Below, piece by piece: positions 36,081 through 45,784 of a DNA stretch of 64,000 nucleotides (position 1 is the first letter of the stretch; each line of letters begins with the position of its first letter). Position numbers and translations under genes: made by a program. Location: contig NZ_JALNMH010000010.1 in the NCBI RefSeq assembly GCF_023156535.1, forward strand, positions 62,001 to 126,000, given 5' to 3'. The notes under the pieces were generated by a model, which saw nothing but the letters and a program-made list of their open reading frames with translations, did not search any database and was not told the DNA's origin. This stretch comes from Pseudomarimonas salicorniae (GTDB lineage: Bacteria > Pseudomonadota > Gammaproteobacteria > Xanthomonadales > Xanthomonadaceae).

Positions 36081-38725
36081 AGCTGTTCGGCCTGCTGCGC
36101 AAACCCGAGTGGGAACACGCCAACCCCGAGCGGCGCGCCCGCGCCGTCGCCCGCTCCGACGAGCCGGCCCTGACCGCGAAGCTCCCCGAACTGGCCCAGG
36201 CCGATCCGGCACCGGCCGTGCGCATTGCAGCGCTGGCCCGGGTCGATGACCTCAGCCTGCTCGAGCGCCGGTTGCGTGGCGAGCGTGAGCCGGACGTGGC
36301 CGCCGCGGCCCGAAGCCGCCTCAATGAGCTGCTCGGCGGCAAGCAGCCCGCCGAGGGTGCCGAGGCCCTGGTCGGCCAGCTGCTCGATGATCCGCTGCTG
36401 CAGACCCTGGCTGGTTCGGCCGCGACAGCGGGCATCCGCCGTGCCGCGCTTGAGCGCATCGACAAGCCGGGGCTGTGGCTGGAGCGCTGCCAGGTCGACC
36501 CGGATCCGGCCCTGCGGCGCTGGGCCCTGGAGCGCATCGACGACCCCGATGCGCTGGCGCGGATCGCCGAATCGGTGCGCAAGCGCGACAAGCGCCTGGC
36601 CCGGGCCGCGCGCGAGAAGTTCGAGGCGCTGGGCGTTGCCGCCGGCGATCCCGCCGCGCTGCGCCGCCGCGCCCTGGAGCTGGGCGAACAGTTCGGCCAG
36701 CTGTCCCGCCAGCTTCCCGATGACCGTGACGCCCGCCAGCAGGCCCTGCTCGCCGACTGGGCCGCGCTGCGTCCGCGGGTCGATGCCGACCTGCAGCGGC
36801 GGATCGACGGTGCCGCGGCGATGGCCGAGGCCGCGCTGGCCGGCGCCCGGGGCGACCTCGTCCGGACTGCGCCGCCGCAACCGGACAACGCCGACGAGCC
36901 CGAGTCCCCGGCGACCACGGCGAACACGGCACCCGATCCCGCCGCCCAGCTGCGTGCACTGGCCGAGCGCCTGCCGCCCGCCGAACAGGGCGACGCGCTG
37001 GCCGTGCTCGATCGGCTGGAGGCCGAACTCGCCGCGCTCTCGCCGACGCCGCCGGCGGGCGAGGTGCGCGCCGTGCTCGAGCAGATCCATGCCCGTCGCC
37101 GCGACATCCGCCAGCGCGAGGCCGCGGTCCAGCGTGCCGAGCAGGCCGAGGCCTGGAAGGAGGCATCGCGGGCTTTCGAGGCCGCGCTGGATGCCGGCCA
37201 TCCGGGCCCTGCCCGCGAAGCCCGGGAGCGCTGCGCCCCGCTGGCCACCACGCCGGCGCAGCACCGCGAGCTGACCGGGCTGGACGCCCGCCTCGCCGAA
37301 CTGGAGCGCTGGCAGCGCTGGTCCGGGAGCAAGGCGCGCCAGCGACTCTGCGACGAAGCCGCGGAGCTGGCCGGCAGCGGCCTGCATCCCGACGCGCTGG
37401 CGACCCGGCTGCGCGAACTGCAGGAGGAGTGGGCGCGTCTGGACACCATCGACGGCGATGCCGCGCCCGGTCCCGAACACGGCCTTACCCGGCGTTTCCG
37501 CGCGCTCTGTGGGCGCGCCATCGCCCCGGCCCGGGCCTACTTCGCCAAGCGCGAGTCGCTGCGCCGCGAGCGCGCCGAAAGCGTCGACGAGCTGCTCGCG
37601 CGCAGCGAGGCGCTGCCCGAGGGCGAGGCCCTGCGCGCCCTGCGCCAGGACATCGCCGGGGCGCTGCGCGATCTCGACAGCGTGCCGCCCGCCCAGCGTG
37701 GCGAGTACGGCCGTCGCCTGCGCGAGCGCCTGCAGGCCATCGACGCCGCGCAGGCCACGGCCCGCGAAGCCGCCGTGCTCGACAAGCGTCGCCTGCTGGC
37801 CCGCCTGCGCCGCGATCTCGGTGCGGCGGAGCCCGCCGCGCGGATCGGTCTGGCCAAGTCGGCGCAGTCGGAGTGGAAGCGCCTGCCGCGCGGCACCCGG
37901 GAGCAGGAAAACGCGCTCTGGAGCGAGCTGCGCGAGCTGGTCGATCCGCTGTTCGCAGGCGAGCGCGAGCGCAGCGCCGAGCGCGAGGCCCAGCAGGCCG
38001 CCCAGCGCCAGGCAGCCCAGGCCATCCTCGACGAGCTGGCGGCGCTGGTCGACGCCGAGCCGGAGCGACTGCTGCATGCGCCGGCCCACCTCGAGCAGCT
38101 GCAGGCCCGCTGGCGCGCGCTGCCGCTGGAGGCGGAGGCGCCCGCACGTCCCGCACGGGGCGGCCGCCCGATGCCGCGCCGGGCGGCCCAGCACCCGATG
38201 CAGGCCCGCTTCGATCGGCTCCAGGCCCAGCTGGAGGCGGCCATGGCGGCCGCCGAGCGGCAGCGCGAGGCGGTCACCATCGAGGCCCTGTGCGAGGCCG
38301 GCGCCCTGCTCGACGCCCGAGACGCCGCCAGCAGCGGCGCGGAGCGCGAAGGCCTGCAGGCGCAGCTCGAGGCCCTGCCGCTTGCCGGCGAGGACCGCAG
38401 CGCCCTGTGCGCCCGCCTGGAAGGCGACTCTCTCGATGCGCTGGACGGGCAGGAGGTGGAACGGCTGGTGGTGGGCGCCGAGCTGTATGCGAGCGCCGAC
38501 TCCCCGGCAGAGAGCGCAACCCTGCGCCGGGAGGCGCAGATGCAGCGTCTGGCGGCCAAGCTCGAGGGCGGCACCGAAGCCCCTGCCGAGCAACAGCTGC
38601 GCCAGCTGCTGCGCGAGCTTCAGGGCCGCCCACTGCAGCGCCCGGACACGCGCGCCGAGGCCATCCGGCGCTGGCGCCGCGCCTGGGACGCGCTGACGAC
38701 CGGCGGGGCAGGGCGGGCGCCATGA
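36077..38725 (+). CDS. DUF349 coiled-coil protein
   Basis: 882 residues. The N-terminal about 200 residues look like helical HEAT-type repeats (PAPAVRIAALARVDDLSLLERRL... and DPDPALRRWALERIDDPDALARI). The rest is rich in Glu, Arg, Ala and Leu with several DUF349 units, each with a conserved aromatic spaced W...FR pattern (for example LQARWRALP, QEEWARLDTI...RRFRALC, SEWKRLPRG). DUF349 proteins are long helical-bundle proteins of unclear function, often encoded beside DNA or RNA factors. Here it is translationally coupled to the DUF1289 gene on one side and to a tRNA-binding protein on the other, and shares an operon with the SNF2 ATPase. Codon use is extremely GC-rich but otherwise ordinary. 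Confidence 0.8.
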   Translation: MKLFGLLRKPEWEHANPERRARAVARSDEPALTAKLPELAQADPAPAVRIAALARVDDLSLLERRLRGEREPDVAAAARSRLNELLGGKQPAEGAEALVGQLLDDPLLQTLAGSAATAGIRRAALERIDKPGLWLERCQVDPDPALRRWALERIDDPDALARIAESVRKRDKRLARAAREKFEALGVAAGDPAALRRRALELGEQFGQLSRQLPDDRDARQQALLADWAALRPRVDADLQRRIDGAAAMAEAALAGARGDLVRTAPPQPDNADEPESPATTANTAPDPAAQLRALAERLPPAEQGDALAVLDRLEAELAALSPTPPAGEVRAVLEQIHARRRDIRQREAAVQRAEQAEAWKEASRAFEAALDAGHPGPAREARERCAPLATTPAQHRELTGLDARLAELERWQRWSGSKARQRLCDEAAELAGSGLHPDALATRLRELQEEWARLDTIDGDAAPGPEHGLTRRFRALCGRAIAPARAYFAKRESLRRERAESVDELLARSEALPEGEALRALRQDIAGALRDLDSVPPAQRGEYGRRLRERLQAIDAAQATAREAAVLDKRRLLARLRRDLGAAEPAARIGLAKSAQSEWKRLPRGTREQENALWSELRELVDPLFAGERERSAEREAQQAAQRQAAQAILDELAALVDAEPERLLHAPAHLEQLQARWRALPLEAEAPARPARGGRPMPRRAAQHPMQARFDRLQAQLEAAMAAAERQREAVTIEALCEAGALLDARDAASSGAEREGLQAQLEALPLAGEDRSALCARLEGDSLDALDGQEVERLVVGAELYASADSPAESATLRREAQMQRLAAKLEGGTEAPAEQQLRQLLRELQGRPLQRPDTRAEAIRRWRRAWDALTTGGAGRAP

Positions 38726-39084
38726 GCGGGCAGCCCGACGCCGTCCCCGGCCTGATCGGTTTTGATGACTTCCTGCGCGTCGAGCTGCGGGTCGGTCGCA
38801 TCGTCGAGGCGCGACCGTTCCCGGAGGCGCGCAAGCCGGCCTATGTGCTGATCGTCGACTTTGGCGAGGCCATCGGCCGGCGCAAGTCCAGCGCCCAGAT
38901 CACCACCCATTACACCCCCGATGCGCTGGTGGGTCGGCTGGTGGTGGCGGTGGTGAACTTCCCGGCCAAGCAGATCGGCCCGCTGCGCTCGGAGTGCCTG
39001 GTCACCGGCTTCCACGACGCCGACGGCGCGGTGCGCCTGTGCGTGCCCGACGGCGAGGTTCCACTGGGGACGCGGCTCCTGTAG
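38722..39084 (+). CDS. CsaA/EMAP-like tRNA-binding protein
   Basis: 120 residues, start ATG 38722 overlapping the previous stop by 4 bases. The sequence follows the tRNA-binding OB-fold of CsaA and the MetRS C-terminal/Trbp111 family: DFLRVELRVGRIVEARPFPE, KPAYVLIVDFGEAIGRRKSSAQIT, and VVAVVNFPAKQIGPLRSECLV. Length matches stand-alone CsaA-type proteins (about 110). CsaA has been described as an export-related chaperone and as a dimeric tRNA-binding protein; which applies here is not visible. It is the last gene of the SNF2-DUF1289-DUF349 operon. The next gene converges after a 73-base gap. Confidence 0.88.
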   Translation: MSGQPDAVPGLIGFDDFLRVELRVGRIVEARPFPEARKPAYVLIVDFGEAIGRRKSSAQITTHYTPDALVGRLVVAVVNFPAKQIGPLRSECLVTGFHDADGAVRLCVPDGEVPLGTRLL

Positions 39085-39157
39085 CGCCCTGCCGGGTAGG
39101 GCAGCAAGCTGCGCGCCAAGGGCGCGCCGCGGATCTCCCGCGGCGGCCGGGTCCGGC

Positions 39158-40462
39158 TCAGCGCTCGGCGTACTTGCGCTGGTACTTCTCGTAGAGCCGC
39201 TGGTGACGATTGTCGAGGTCGATCTCTCGGCCGCCGATGAAGGCGCGCTCGACCCGTGTGGTGACCTCGAGGGGATCGCCGTCGGTCACGATCAGGGTGG
39301 CGTCCTTGCCGACTTCCAGTGAGCCGAGCCGGTCGGCCACGCCGAGGATCTGCGCGGCGTAGAGGGTGACCGACTTCAATCCCTCGTCGGCCGGCAGCCC
39401 GTGGGCCACCGCGCTGGCTGCCTGGTAGGGCAGGTTGCGCTCGTTGCTGGTGGAAAAGCTGTCGCCCGGGCTGGCGATGGCAAAGCGCACACCGGCTTCG
39501 TGCAGCCGGGCCGGGTTGGCATAGACCGCGTCCACCGGGTCGTGCCGGCGCAGCGGCAGGACCTGGGTGCCGCCGACGATCACCGGCACGTCGTCCTGCC
39601 TGAGCAGGGCGGCCAGCCGCCAGGCCTCCAGCCCGCCGACGATCACGATCCGCAGCGACTCCTTGCGGGCGAAGGCCAGGGCGTCCTCGATCGAGGCGGC
39701 ATCATCGGCGTGGACGAACAGCGGCAGCTCGCCGCGCAGTACCGGGCGCATCGCCTCCCAGCGCAGGTCGGGCGCACCGGCATGGTCCGCCGCTGCGTAG
39801 GTGCGTGCGTCGCGAAGCGCCTCGCGCAGCGTCGCGCGCTTTTCCTCCAGCGTTTTCTTCCAGGTCTCCAGCGCTTCCGGCAGCAGCCCTTCCGGCGGCA
39901 ACGGCGTGGGCCAGACCAGGTGCATGGCGACCGGCGCCTTCAGCGTCATCGTCTCCCAGGTCCAGCCATCCATCGAGAGCAGGGCCGACTGGCCGAGCAG
40001 AAGGCTGTGGTCGCCGGGCTGCGGGCGGCTGAGCGCGCTGAGCACGCCGTTCGCCCGGGTGACGGGGATGATTTCGCTGTCCGGGTTCACCGCGATCTCG
40101 GCGCGGACCTCGGGAGCGATGGCGGCAACCTCGGTCTCGTCGACCGTGGCGCGTACCGATTCCACCTCGACCAGGCCCATGACCGAGTTGGCGGCGATCA
40201 GCCCGGGGTAGACGCGGCGTCCCGCGAGGTCGACAAGTTCAGCGCCCGTGGTATCGACCTCATCGCCGCCGACGGCGGTGATGCGCCCGTCCTCGAAGCG
40301 CAGGCGCCCGTGGCGGATCGGCGCCGAGGACACCGGGTGGATCTCGGCGTTGACCAGCACCAGCGGACGGGTCTGGTCGGGCGCCGGTGCGGTGACCACG
40401 TTCTGCGCCAGGGCAGGGGTGGCGGCGAGCAGGGTGAGGCCGAGGAGTCGATGGAGGTTCAT
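39158..40462 (-). CDS. Amidohydrolase-fold exported protein lacking the first metal motif
   Basis: 434 residues, ATG at 40462 with GGGAAG upstream. A signal peptide (1-19, ending ALAQ) precedes an amidohydrolase fold recognised by VLVNAEIHPVS...GRLRFEDGRITAVG at the start and the C-terminal LGSLEVGKDATLIVTDGDPLE beta-sandwich. In active members the sequence after PGLI reads D-x-H-x-H; here it is PGLIAANSVMG, so the two first-metal histidines are absent. A later His (VHADDA) remains. It probably does not hydrolyse like a classical amidohydrolase unless the partner protein supplies residues. It lies 16 bases downstream of the larger amidohydrolase gene and should be co-transcribed with it. Confidence 0.8.
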   Translation of the reverse strand: MNLHRLLGLTLLAATPALAQNVVTAPAPDQTRPLVLVNAEIHPVSSAPIRHGRLRFEDGRITAVGGDEVDTTGAELVDLAGRRVYPGLIAANSVMGLVEVESVRATVDETEVAAIAPEVRAEIAVNPDSEIIPVTRANGVLSALSRPQPGDHSLLLGQSALLSMDGWTWETMTLKAPVAMHLVWPTPLPPEGLLPEALETWKKTLEEKRATLREALRDARTYAAADHAGAPDLRWEAMRPVLRGELPLFVHADDAASIEDALAFARKESLRIVIVGGLEAWRLAALLRQDDVPVIVGGTQVLPLRRHDPVDAVYANPARLHEAGVRFAIASPGDSFSTSNERNLPYQAASAVAHGLPADEGLKSVTLYAAQILGVADRLGSLEVGKDATLIVTDGDPLEVTTRVERAFIGGREIDLDNRHQRLYEKYQRKYAER

Positions 40463-40478
40463 GGGCGGCTTCCCGGTA

Positions 40479-43400
40479 TCAGTGCAGGTGGTCAGCGACG
40501 CGGCAGCCGGCGATGTCGCTGCCGTCGTGATAGAGGCCCCGATGGGCCGGATGCTGCAGGTGCAGCCAGGGCTCGTCGGCGGCCTTCGGCGCCGAGTCCT
40601 TGGACTTCTTCTCCGGCCGGTCGGCCGAGAGCAGCTTTCCGAGCAGGCGCTGCCGCTCGGCCTCGTCGCGCTGGCGCAGGGCGGCGTCCTCGCTGCGGCT
40701 GAAGTAGCGGCGACCCTCGATCCAGGTCTGTTCGACGCGGGCGAAGCTCGACAGGGGCGGGGCGTTCCAGAGCACCAGATCGGCGTCCTTGCCCGGCTCG
40801 ATGGAGCCGATCCGCTCACCGACCCCCATCTGTCGCGCCGGGTTGAGGGTCACCATGGACAGCGCTTCGGCCGGCGCGACGCCGCCGTACTTCACCGCCT
40901 TGGCTGCTTCGGTGTTGAGCCGTCGTGCCATCTCGTCGGAATCCGAGTTCAGCGAGGTGAGCACGCCCTGCCGGTGCAGGATGGCCGCGTTGTAGGGGAT
41001 GCCGTCGTAGACCTCCATCTTGTAGGCCCACCAGTCGGAGAAGGTCGAGGCCCCGGCGCCGATCTCGGCCAGCACATCGGCGACCTTGTAGCCCTCGAGG
41101 ATGTGGGTGAAGCTGCCGACGCGGAAGCTGTACTCCTGCGAAAGCCTGGCGAACATCAGGATCTCGTCCTGGCGGTAGGAGTGGATGTGCACCAGACGGC
41201 TGCCGTCCAGCACCTCTGCCAGCGCCTCCAGCCGCAGGTCGCGGCGCGGTGCCGGCCCGCGCGGGCGCTTCGCGTAAGCGGCCTGTTCAGCGGCATAAGC
41301 GCGCGCTGCGTTGAGCCGGTCGCGCATGAGGGTGGCCACGCCCATCCGGGTCTGCGGGTAACGCGTGGTGAAGCGCTCGCCCCAGTTCGACTGTTTGACG
41401 TTCTCGCCGAGGGCGAACTTCACCCCGCCCGGCGCGCCGGCGAACCTCAGCCCCTCGGCGTCGCTGCCCCAGCGCCACTTCAGGGTCGCGCTCTGTCCGC
41501 CCATGGGATTGGCCGAGCCGTGCAGGGCCAGCACCGTGGTCACCCCCGAGGCCAGCTGGCGGTAGATCGAGATGTCGCTCGGGTCGAGCACGTCGCCGAC
41601 GCGCACCTCGGTGGTCACCGCATGCGAGGGCTCGTTGAGGTTGTGGGCGATGGCGCTGTGCGAGTGGGCGTCGACCAGGCCCGGCGTCAGGTGCAGGCCA
41701 TGCGCGTCGATCTCCTCGGCACCGGCGGGTGCCGCAAGGCCGCTGCCGACGCGGGCGATGCGGCCCTCGCTGACCAGAACGTCGGCGTTCTCCAGCACGC
41801 CGTCCGGCCCCTGGGTCCACACCGTGGCGCCGCGGATGAGCAGGTGGCGCGGCCGGGCAGGCGGCTCGGCCAGACCGAAGGCCCCGGCCGGATAGGCCTG
41901 CCAGACGGCGATGGCCGGCGTTTCTTCCTCTGTCTCGGTTTCGGTCTCGGCCACCTCGCCGATGCGCTGCGCCTCGACCGGCAGCGCCTGGCCGCCGGGG
42001 CCGCTGCGCAGCCCGCGGAGCATCCCCCTCTCGAGGCGCAGGCTGAGCGGCTGGGGCACCTTGCTGCCCAGCCAGCCGGCCGGCGCGACAAAGCGCAGCT
42101 GCGGTGGCTGCCAGTCGGCCTTGAGCGTCTGTCCATCGAGCTCGACCGTGATCTCATCAGCGCCGCTGACCTCGAACTCCGCCGCAGCCTGCCCCGTGCC
42201 GCTGAGCTGCCAGCGGCCCAGCGGCGGCGCATCGGCCAGCGGCCGCAGTAGGTGCAGTCGTCCGCCGATGTAGAGCTGGTAGCGCTGCGCGTCGTCCTCG
42301 CGGAACAGAGATTCGTCGGCGACCAGCAGATGCGCCGAGTGGCCCGGGGCGATGCGGCCGAGCCGCTGCGACTGGCCGAGCAGTTCGGCGGGCACCGTGG
42401 TCAGCGCGGCCAGGGCCTGGGTCTCGGACAGTCCGGCGCGCACCGCCCGGCGCAGTGCCGGCCAGAAGTCGGCGGGCGAGTCCAGTCCGGCCGCGGTCAA
42501 GGCCAGCGGCAGGCCGGCCGCGGCGATCCGCCCCGGGTTGGCCGGGGCCTGCTCCCAGTGCTGCAGGGTGGCGAGGCTGACGGCGAGCAGGGCGCTGGCG
42601 CTTCCCGCCTCCGGTGCCTCCGGAAAGCGCAGCGGCGCGATCACCGGCAGGCCGGCCGCCTTCAGGGTTGGCAGGACGCGGTATTCACTGCCGCTGCCGA
42701 CCAGCACCGAGCGCAGGCCGAACTCGCGGCTCAGCATGGCGACCCGGCCGCCGTCCAGCTCGTCCCCGGCGCGCCACCACACCGCGCTGCGCCCGGCGAG
42801 CACCTCGCCCAGCGCCGGCCATGAAAGATTGGCCTCGGGCGGGGCCCCGGATTCCGAGACGTCCGCAAACCATCGGGCGTCCAGCAGGCTCTGCCGGACA
42901 AGCGCAATCGCGCCCATCTTCGAGCCCGGATACTCGCCGCCGAACGGGTCCCCGGTCTCGAACGCGGCCTGCTGGGCGGTCTGCGTCAGCAGCACGCGCT
43001 CGGCCAGCGTATCGGTGTCACCCAGGTGCAGCAGGGCGCCGCGGCCGCGCCAGATGCCACGCGCCGGTACCGCATGGGCCAGGGCAAAGCCCTGCTCCCG
43101 CAGCGCCCGGGCCTCCTCCGGATCAACCTGCAGCAGGCCGGCCAGCTCACGCTCGGGTCGCACCCGCGCGTTCCAGTGCCGCGGCCCGGCCTCGGGCTGC
43201 TCCTCCTCCGGCTCGCCGGACTCGGCGCGCAGCGACTTCGGCACGCCGACCGAGGCCAGCGGCTCGATCAGCCCGTAGAACACGCTGCGCCCGCCTAGGT
43301 CCTCGCCATGCAGGCCCTCGACCGCGCCGCCGCCGGCCTCGACCCGCTCGATCACACCGTCGCGGATCACGATCCGTCCACGTTCGATGACCTCGCCCGG

Positions 43401-43544
43401 GGCCACGACGATGCGCGCGTTGTAGAGCACCCGCGAGATCGGCGTGCGGTCGGCGATGCCCTCGTCGGGCTGCGTGGGCGGCGCGGCCTCGGCGGTGCCG
43501 GCCAGCACCAGCAGGCCTAGGGCGAGGGCGATCGGTCTGTACAT
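40479..43544 (-). CDS. Exported double amidohydrolase with degenerate N-half and intact C-half
   Basis: 1021 residues, ATG at 43544 with GGAGG upstream. A signal peptide (1-20) is followed by two amidohydrolase folds in tandem. In the first (about 35-450) the metal motif is replaced ([14 protein letters not shown] where PGLID.H.H is expected), although its C-terminal [17 protein letters not shown] is typical. The second (about 575-960) has [14 protein letters not shown] with both histidines, later VHIHSYR and the usual [16 protein letters not shown]. The C-terminal domain is therefore the likely catalyst, probably cleaving a cyclic amide, peptide or ester in the periplasm. With the downstream gene the operon carries three amidohydrolase folds, only one with complete metal ligands. 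Confidence 0.82.
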   Translation of the reverse strand: MYRPIALALGLLVLAGTAEAAPPTQPDEGIADRTPISRVLYNARIVVAPGEVIERGRIVIRDGVIERVEAGGGAVEGLHGEDLGGRSVFYGLIEPLASVGVPKSLRAESGEPEEEQPEAGPRHWNARVRPERELAGLLQVDPEEARALREQGFALAHAVPARGIWRGRGALLHLGDTDTLAERVLLTQTAQQAAFETGDPFGGEYPGSKMGAIALVRQSLLDARWFADVSESGAPPEANLSWPALGEVLAGRSAVWWRAGDELDGGRVAMLSREFGLRSVLVGSGSEYRVLPTLKAAGLPVIAPLRFPEAPEAGSASALLAVSLATLQHWEQAPANPGRIAAAGLPLALTAAGLDSPADFWPALRRAVRAGLSETQALAALTTVPAELLGQSQRLGRIAPGHSAHLLVADESLFREDDAQRYQLYIGGRLHLLRPLADAPPLGRWQLSGTGQAAAEFEVSGADEITVELDGQTLKADWQPPQLRFVAPAGWLGSKVPQPLSLRLERGMLRGLRSGPGGQALPVEAQRIGEVAETETETEEETPAIAVWQAYPAGAFGLAEPPARPRHLLIRGATVWTQGPDGVLENADVLVSEGRIARVGSGLAAPAGAEEIDAHGLHLTPGLVDAHSHSAIAHNLNEPSHAVTTEVRVGDVLDPSDISIYRQLASGVTTVLALHGSANPMGGQSATLKWRWGSDAEGLRFAGAPGGVKFALGENVKQSNWGERFTTRYPQTRMGVATLMRDRLNAARAYAAEQAAYAKRPRGPAPRRDLRLEALAEVLDGSRLVHIHSYRQDEILMFARLSQEYSFRVGSFTHILEGYKVADVLAEIGAGASTFSDWWAYKMEVYDGIPYNAAILHRQGVLTSLNSDSDEMARRLNTEAAKAVKYGGVAPAEALSMVTLNPARQMGVGERIGSIEPGKDADLVLWNAPPLSSFARVEQTWIEGRRYFSRSEDAALRQRDEAERQRLLGKLLSADRPEKKSKDSAPKAADEPWLHLQHPAHRGLYHDGSDIAGCRVADHLH

Positions 43545-43742
43545 TCAGGGGCCTCCGTGGGAGGTCGGCACGCTAGCAGCCGAATGGCGGCTTGTCTCCA
43601 CGCCCCGCCGCGCGAGAATGCGCCTCGCCGCACAGGCCGCCCGACGGGCGCGGCCTCCGCGCGGCCCGCCCGCGCCTTGCGGCTTCCTCCGTCACCCGGC
43701 AGCGGGTATCGTGGTGCGCCGCACCAAGCCCTGCCCGCCGCC

Positions 43743-44336
43743 ATGCTGTTGATGATCGACAACTACGACAGCTTCACCTGGAACCTCGTGCAGTACCTGC
43801 AGGAGCTGGGTGAGGAGGTAAAGGTTATCCGCAACGACGAGCTGGACGTCGCCGGGATCGCAGCGCTGCGGCCGGAGCGGATTGTGATCTCTCCCGGCCC
43901 CTGCACGCCGAACGAGGCGGGCGTGTCGCTGCTGCTGCTGAGCGAGCTGGGCGGACGGATCCCGATCTTCGGCGTCTGCCTTGGCCACCAGAGCATCGGC
44001 CAGGCCTTCGGTGGCAAGGTGGTCCGCGCCAAGCGGATCATGCATGGCAAGACCTCGATGATCCGCCATCGCGGAAACGGCGTGTTCGGCGGCCTGCCGG
44101 ACCCCTTCGAGGCGACCCGCTACCATTCGCTGGTGGTCGAGCAGGACTCGCTCCCCGACTGCCTTGAAGTCACCGCCTGGACCGAGAATCCGGACGGTAC
44201 GATGGAAGAGATCATGGGCCTGCGCCACCGTTCCCTGCCGATCGAGGGCGTGCAGTTCCACCCCGAGTCCATCCTTACCCAGCACGGCCATGCACTGCTG
44301 AAGAATTTCCTCCAGCCGCAGCGGATGGCTGCCTAG
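43743..44336 (+). CDS. trpG: Anthranilate synthase component II (glutamine amidotransferase)
   Basis: 197 residues, ATG 43743 ([15 protein letters not shown]). The class I glutamine amidotransferase triad is visible: Cys79 in GVCLGHQ, and His172/Glu174 in FHPES; the oxyanion loop SPGPCTP is also present. TrpG supplies ammonia from glutamine to component I (TrpE) for anthranilate synthesis; many bacteria use the same protein for 4-amino-4-deoxychorismate (PabA). Adjacency to trpD and trpC favours the tryptophan role, while dual use is possible. trpE is not in the window. A single REP half-element sits between this gene and trpD. Confidence 0.93.
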   Translation: MLLMIDNYDSFTWNLVQYLQELGEEVKVIRNDELDVAGIAALRPERIVISPGPCTPNEAGVSLLLLSELGGRIPIFGVCLGHQSIGQAFGGKVVRAKRIMHGKTSMIRHRGNGVFGGLPDPFEATRYHSLVVEQDSLPDCLEVTAWTENPDGTMEEIMGLRHRSLPIEGVQFHPESILTQHGHALLKNFLQPQRMAA

Positions 44337-44344
44337 TTCGCTCC

Positions 44345-44367
44345 ATCGCCAGCAAGCTGGCTCCTAC
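44345..44367. repeat. Single REP half-element between trpG and trpD
   Basis: The 23 bases 44345-44367 match, in inverted orientation, the GTAG-headed arm of module A seen at 30627-30691 and 56815-56879 (ATCGCCAGCAAGCTGGCTCC then TAC). It contains the small palindrome GCCAGC-AA-GCTGGC. Only one arm is present. It lies in the 55-base gap between the trpG stop and trpD start and may affect mRNA stability or translation of trpD. Confidence 0.85.
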
Positions 44368-44391
44368 AGAGAAGCGCGAGTCCCGAAAACG

Positions 44392-45420
44392 ATGCCGATC
44401 ACGCCCCAAGAAGCCCTGCAGCGCACCATCGAGCACCGCGAGATCTTCCACGACGAGATGGTCGAGCTGATGCGCCAGATCATGCGCGGCGAGGTCAGCC
44501 CGGTGATGAGCGCGGCGATCCTCACCGGTCTGCGGGTCAAGAAGGAGACCATCGGCGAGATCGCCGGCGCGGCCTCGGTGATGCGCGAGTTCTCCTCCAA
44601 GGTCGAGGTCGACGGCGGCCCGCATTTCGTCGACATCGTCGGCACCGGCGGCGACGGCTCGCACACCTTCAACATCTCCACCGCCTCGATGTTCGTGGTC
44701 GCCGCGGCCGGGGCCAAGGTGGCCAAGCACGGCAACCGCAGCGTCAGCTCGAAGTCGGGCAGCGCCGACGTGCTCGAGCAGCTCGGGGCAAAGATCGACC
44801 TGCAGCCGGATCAGGTGGCGCGCTGCATCGACGAGATCGGCCTCGGCTTCATGTTTGCCCCGGTTCACCATCCGGCGATGAAGAACGTCGCTCCGGTGCG
44901 TCGCGAGATGGGCGTGCGGACGATCTTCAACATCCTCGGTCCGCTGACCAATCCGGCCAATGCGCCGAACATCCTGATGGGCGTGTTCCACCCTGACCTC
45001 GTCGGTATCCAGGTCCGTGTGCTGCAGCGCCTCGGTGCGCAGCGTGCCCTGGTGGTCTGGGGTCGCGACGGCATGGACGAGATCTCGCTGGGCGCCGGCA
45101 CCCTGGTTGGCGAGCTGCGCGACGGCAGGATCCGCGAGTACGAGGTCCACCCCGAGGACTTCGGCATCGCCATGGCCGCCTCGCGCAACCTGCAGGTGGC
45201 CGACGCCGGCGAGAGTGAGGGCATGTTGCGCGAGGCGCTCGACGACGCCGACGGGCTGCCGCGCGAGATCGTTGCGCTGAACAGCGGCGCTGCCCTCTAT
45301 GCGGCGGGCGTGGCCGACAGCATCGCCGACGGCATTGCCCGCGCTCGTGACGTCCTGGCGCGTGGACTGGCCCGTGACAAGCTGCAGCAGTTCATCGACT
45401 ACACCTGTCGTTTCGCCTGA
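44392..45420 (+). CDS. trpD: Anthranilate phosphoribosyltransferase
   Basis: 342 residues. TrpD joins anthranilate to phosphoribosyl pyrophosphate. Conserved motifs in order: [15 protein letters not shown], the PRPP-binding [10 protein letters not shown] followed by [40 protein letters not shown], and [14 protein letters not shown]. The ATG at 44392 follows the REP half-element. Length is normal. The downstream ABM-fold gene begins 4 bases after the stop, so translation is probably coupled. Confidence 0.96.
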   Translation: MPITPQEALQRTIEHREIFHDEMVELMRQIMRGEVSPVMSAAILTGLRVKKETIGEIAGAASVMREFSSKVEVDGGPHFVDIVGTGGDGSHTFNISTASMFVVAAAGAKVAKHGNRSVSSKSGSADVLEQLGAKIDLQPDQVARCIDEIGLGFMFAPVHHPAMKNVAPVRREMGVRTIFNILGPLTNPANAPNILMGVFHPDLVGIQVRVLQRLGAQRALVVWGRDGMDEISLGAGTLVGELRDGRIREYEVHPEDFGIAMAASRNLQVADAGESEGMLREALDDADGLPREIVALNSGAALYAAGVADSIADGIARARDVLARGLARDKLQQFIDYTCRFA

Positions 45421-45424
45421 GCCC

Positions 45425-45784
45425 ATGTCTGCCGAGCGATTCGCCGACACGCCGGCGCCGCCGTACTACGCGGTGATCTTCACCGCCCAGCGCAGCGAGG
45501 TCGAGGCCGGCTACGAGGCCACCGCCGAGCGCATGGTCGAGCTGGCAGCCGGGCAGCCGGGCTATCTGGGCATCGAGTCGACCCGCGACGCGCAGGGCTT
45601 CGGCATCACGGTCAGCTACTGGGCCTCGGAGCAGGCCATCCTGGCCTGGAAGCATGACCTCGAGCATCGCGCCGCCCGCCAGCAGGGGCGCGAAGCCTGG
45701 TACACCCGCTACGAGCTGCGCGTAGCGCGCATCGAGCGCGCCTACGGCTGGCAGCGCAAGGACCCGAGCAAGGACGCGACATGA
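45425..45784 (+). CDS. ABM-fold (antibiotic biosynthesis monooxygenase-like) protein inside the trp cluster
   Basis: 119 residues, ATG 45425. A dimeric alpha-beta ABM fold is indicated by [20 protein letters not shown], the [16 protein letters not shown] strand and [17 protein letters not shown] with [13 protein letters not shown]. Such proteins include small cofactor-free monooxygenases, and many members have no known substrate. It sits between trpD (4-base gap) and trpC (4-base overlap), a placement I associate with Lysobacterales trp operons. A role in protecting or modifying an indole/anthranilate intermediate is conceivable but unproven. Confidence 0.8.
   Translation: MSAERFADTPAPPYYAVIFTAQRSEVEAGYEATAERMVELAAGQPGYLGIESTRDAQGFGITVSYWASEQAILAWKHDLEHRAARQQGREAWYTRYELRVARIERAYGWQRKDPSKDAT

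Noticed and set aside
40479-43544. Pseudogene call for the degenerate amidohydrolase N-half
   Set aside because: The reading frame is intact over 1021 residues with normal start and signal peptide; motif loss alone does not make it broken.
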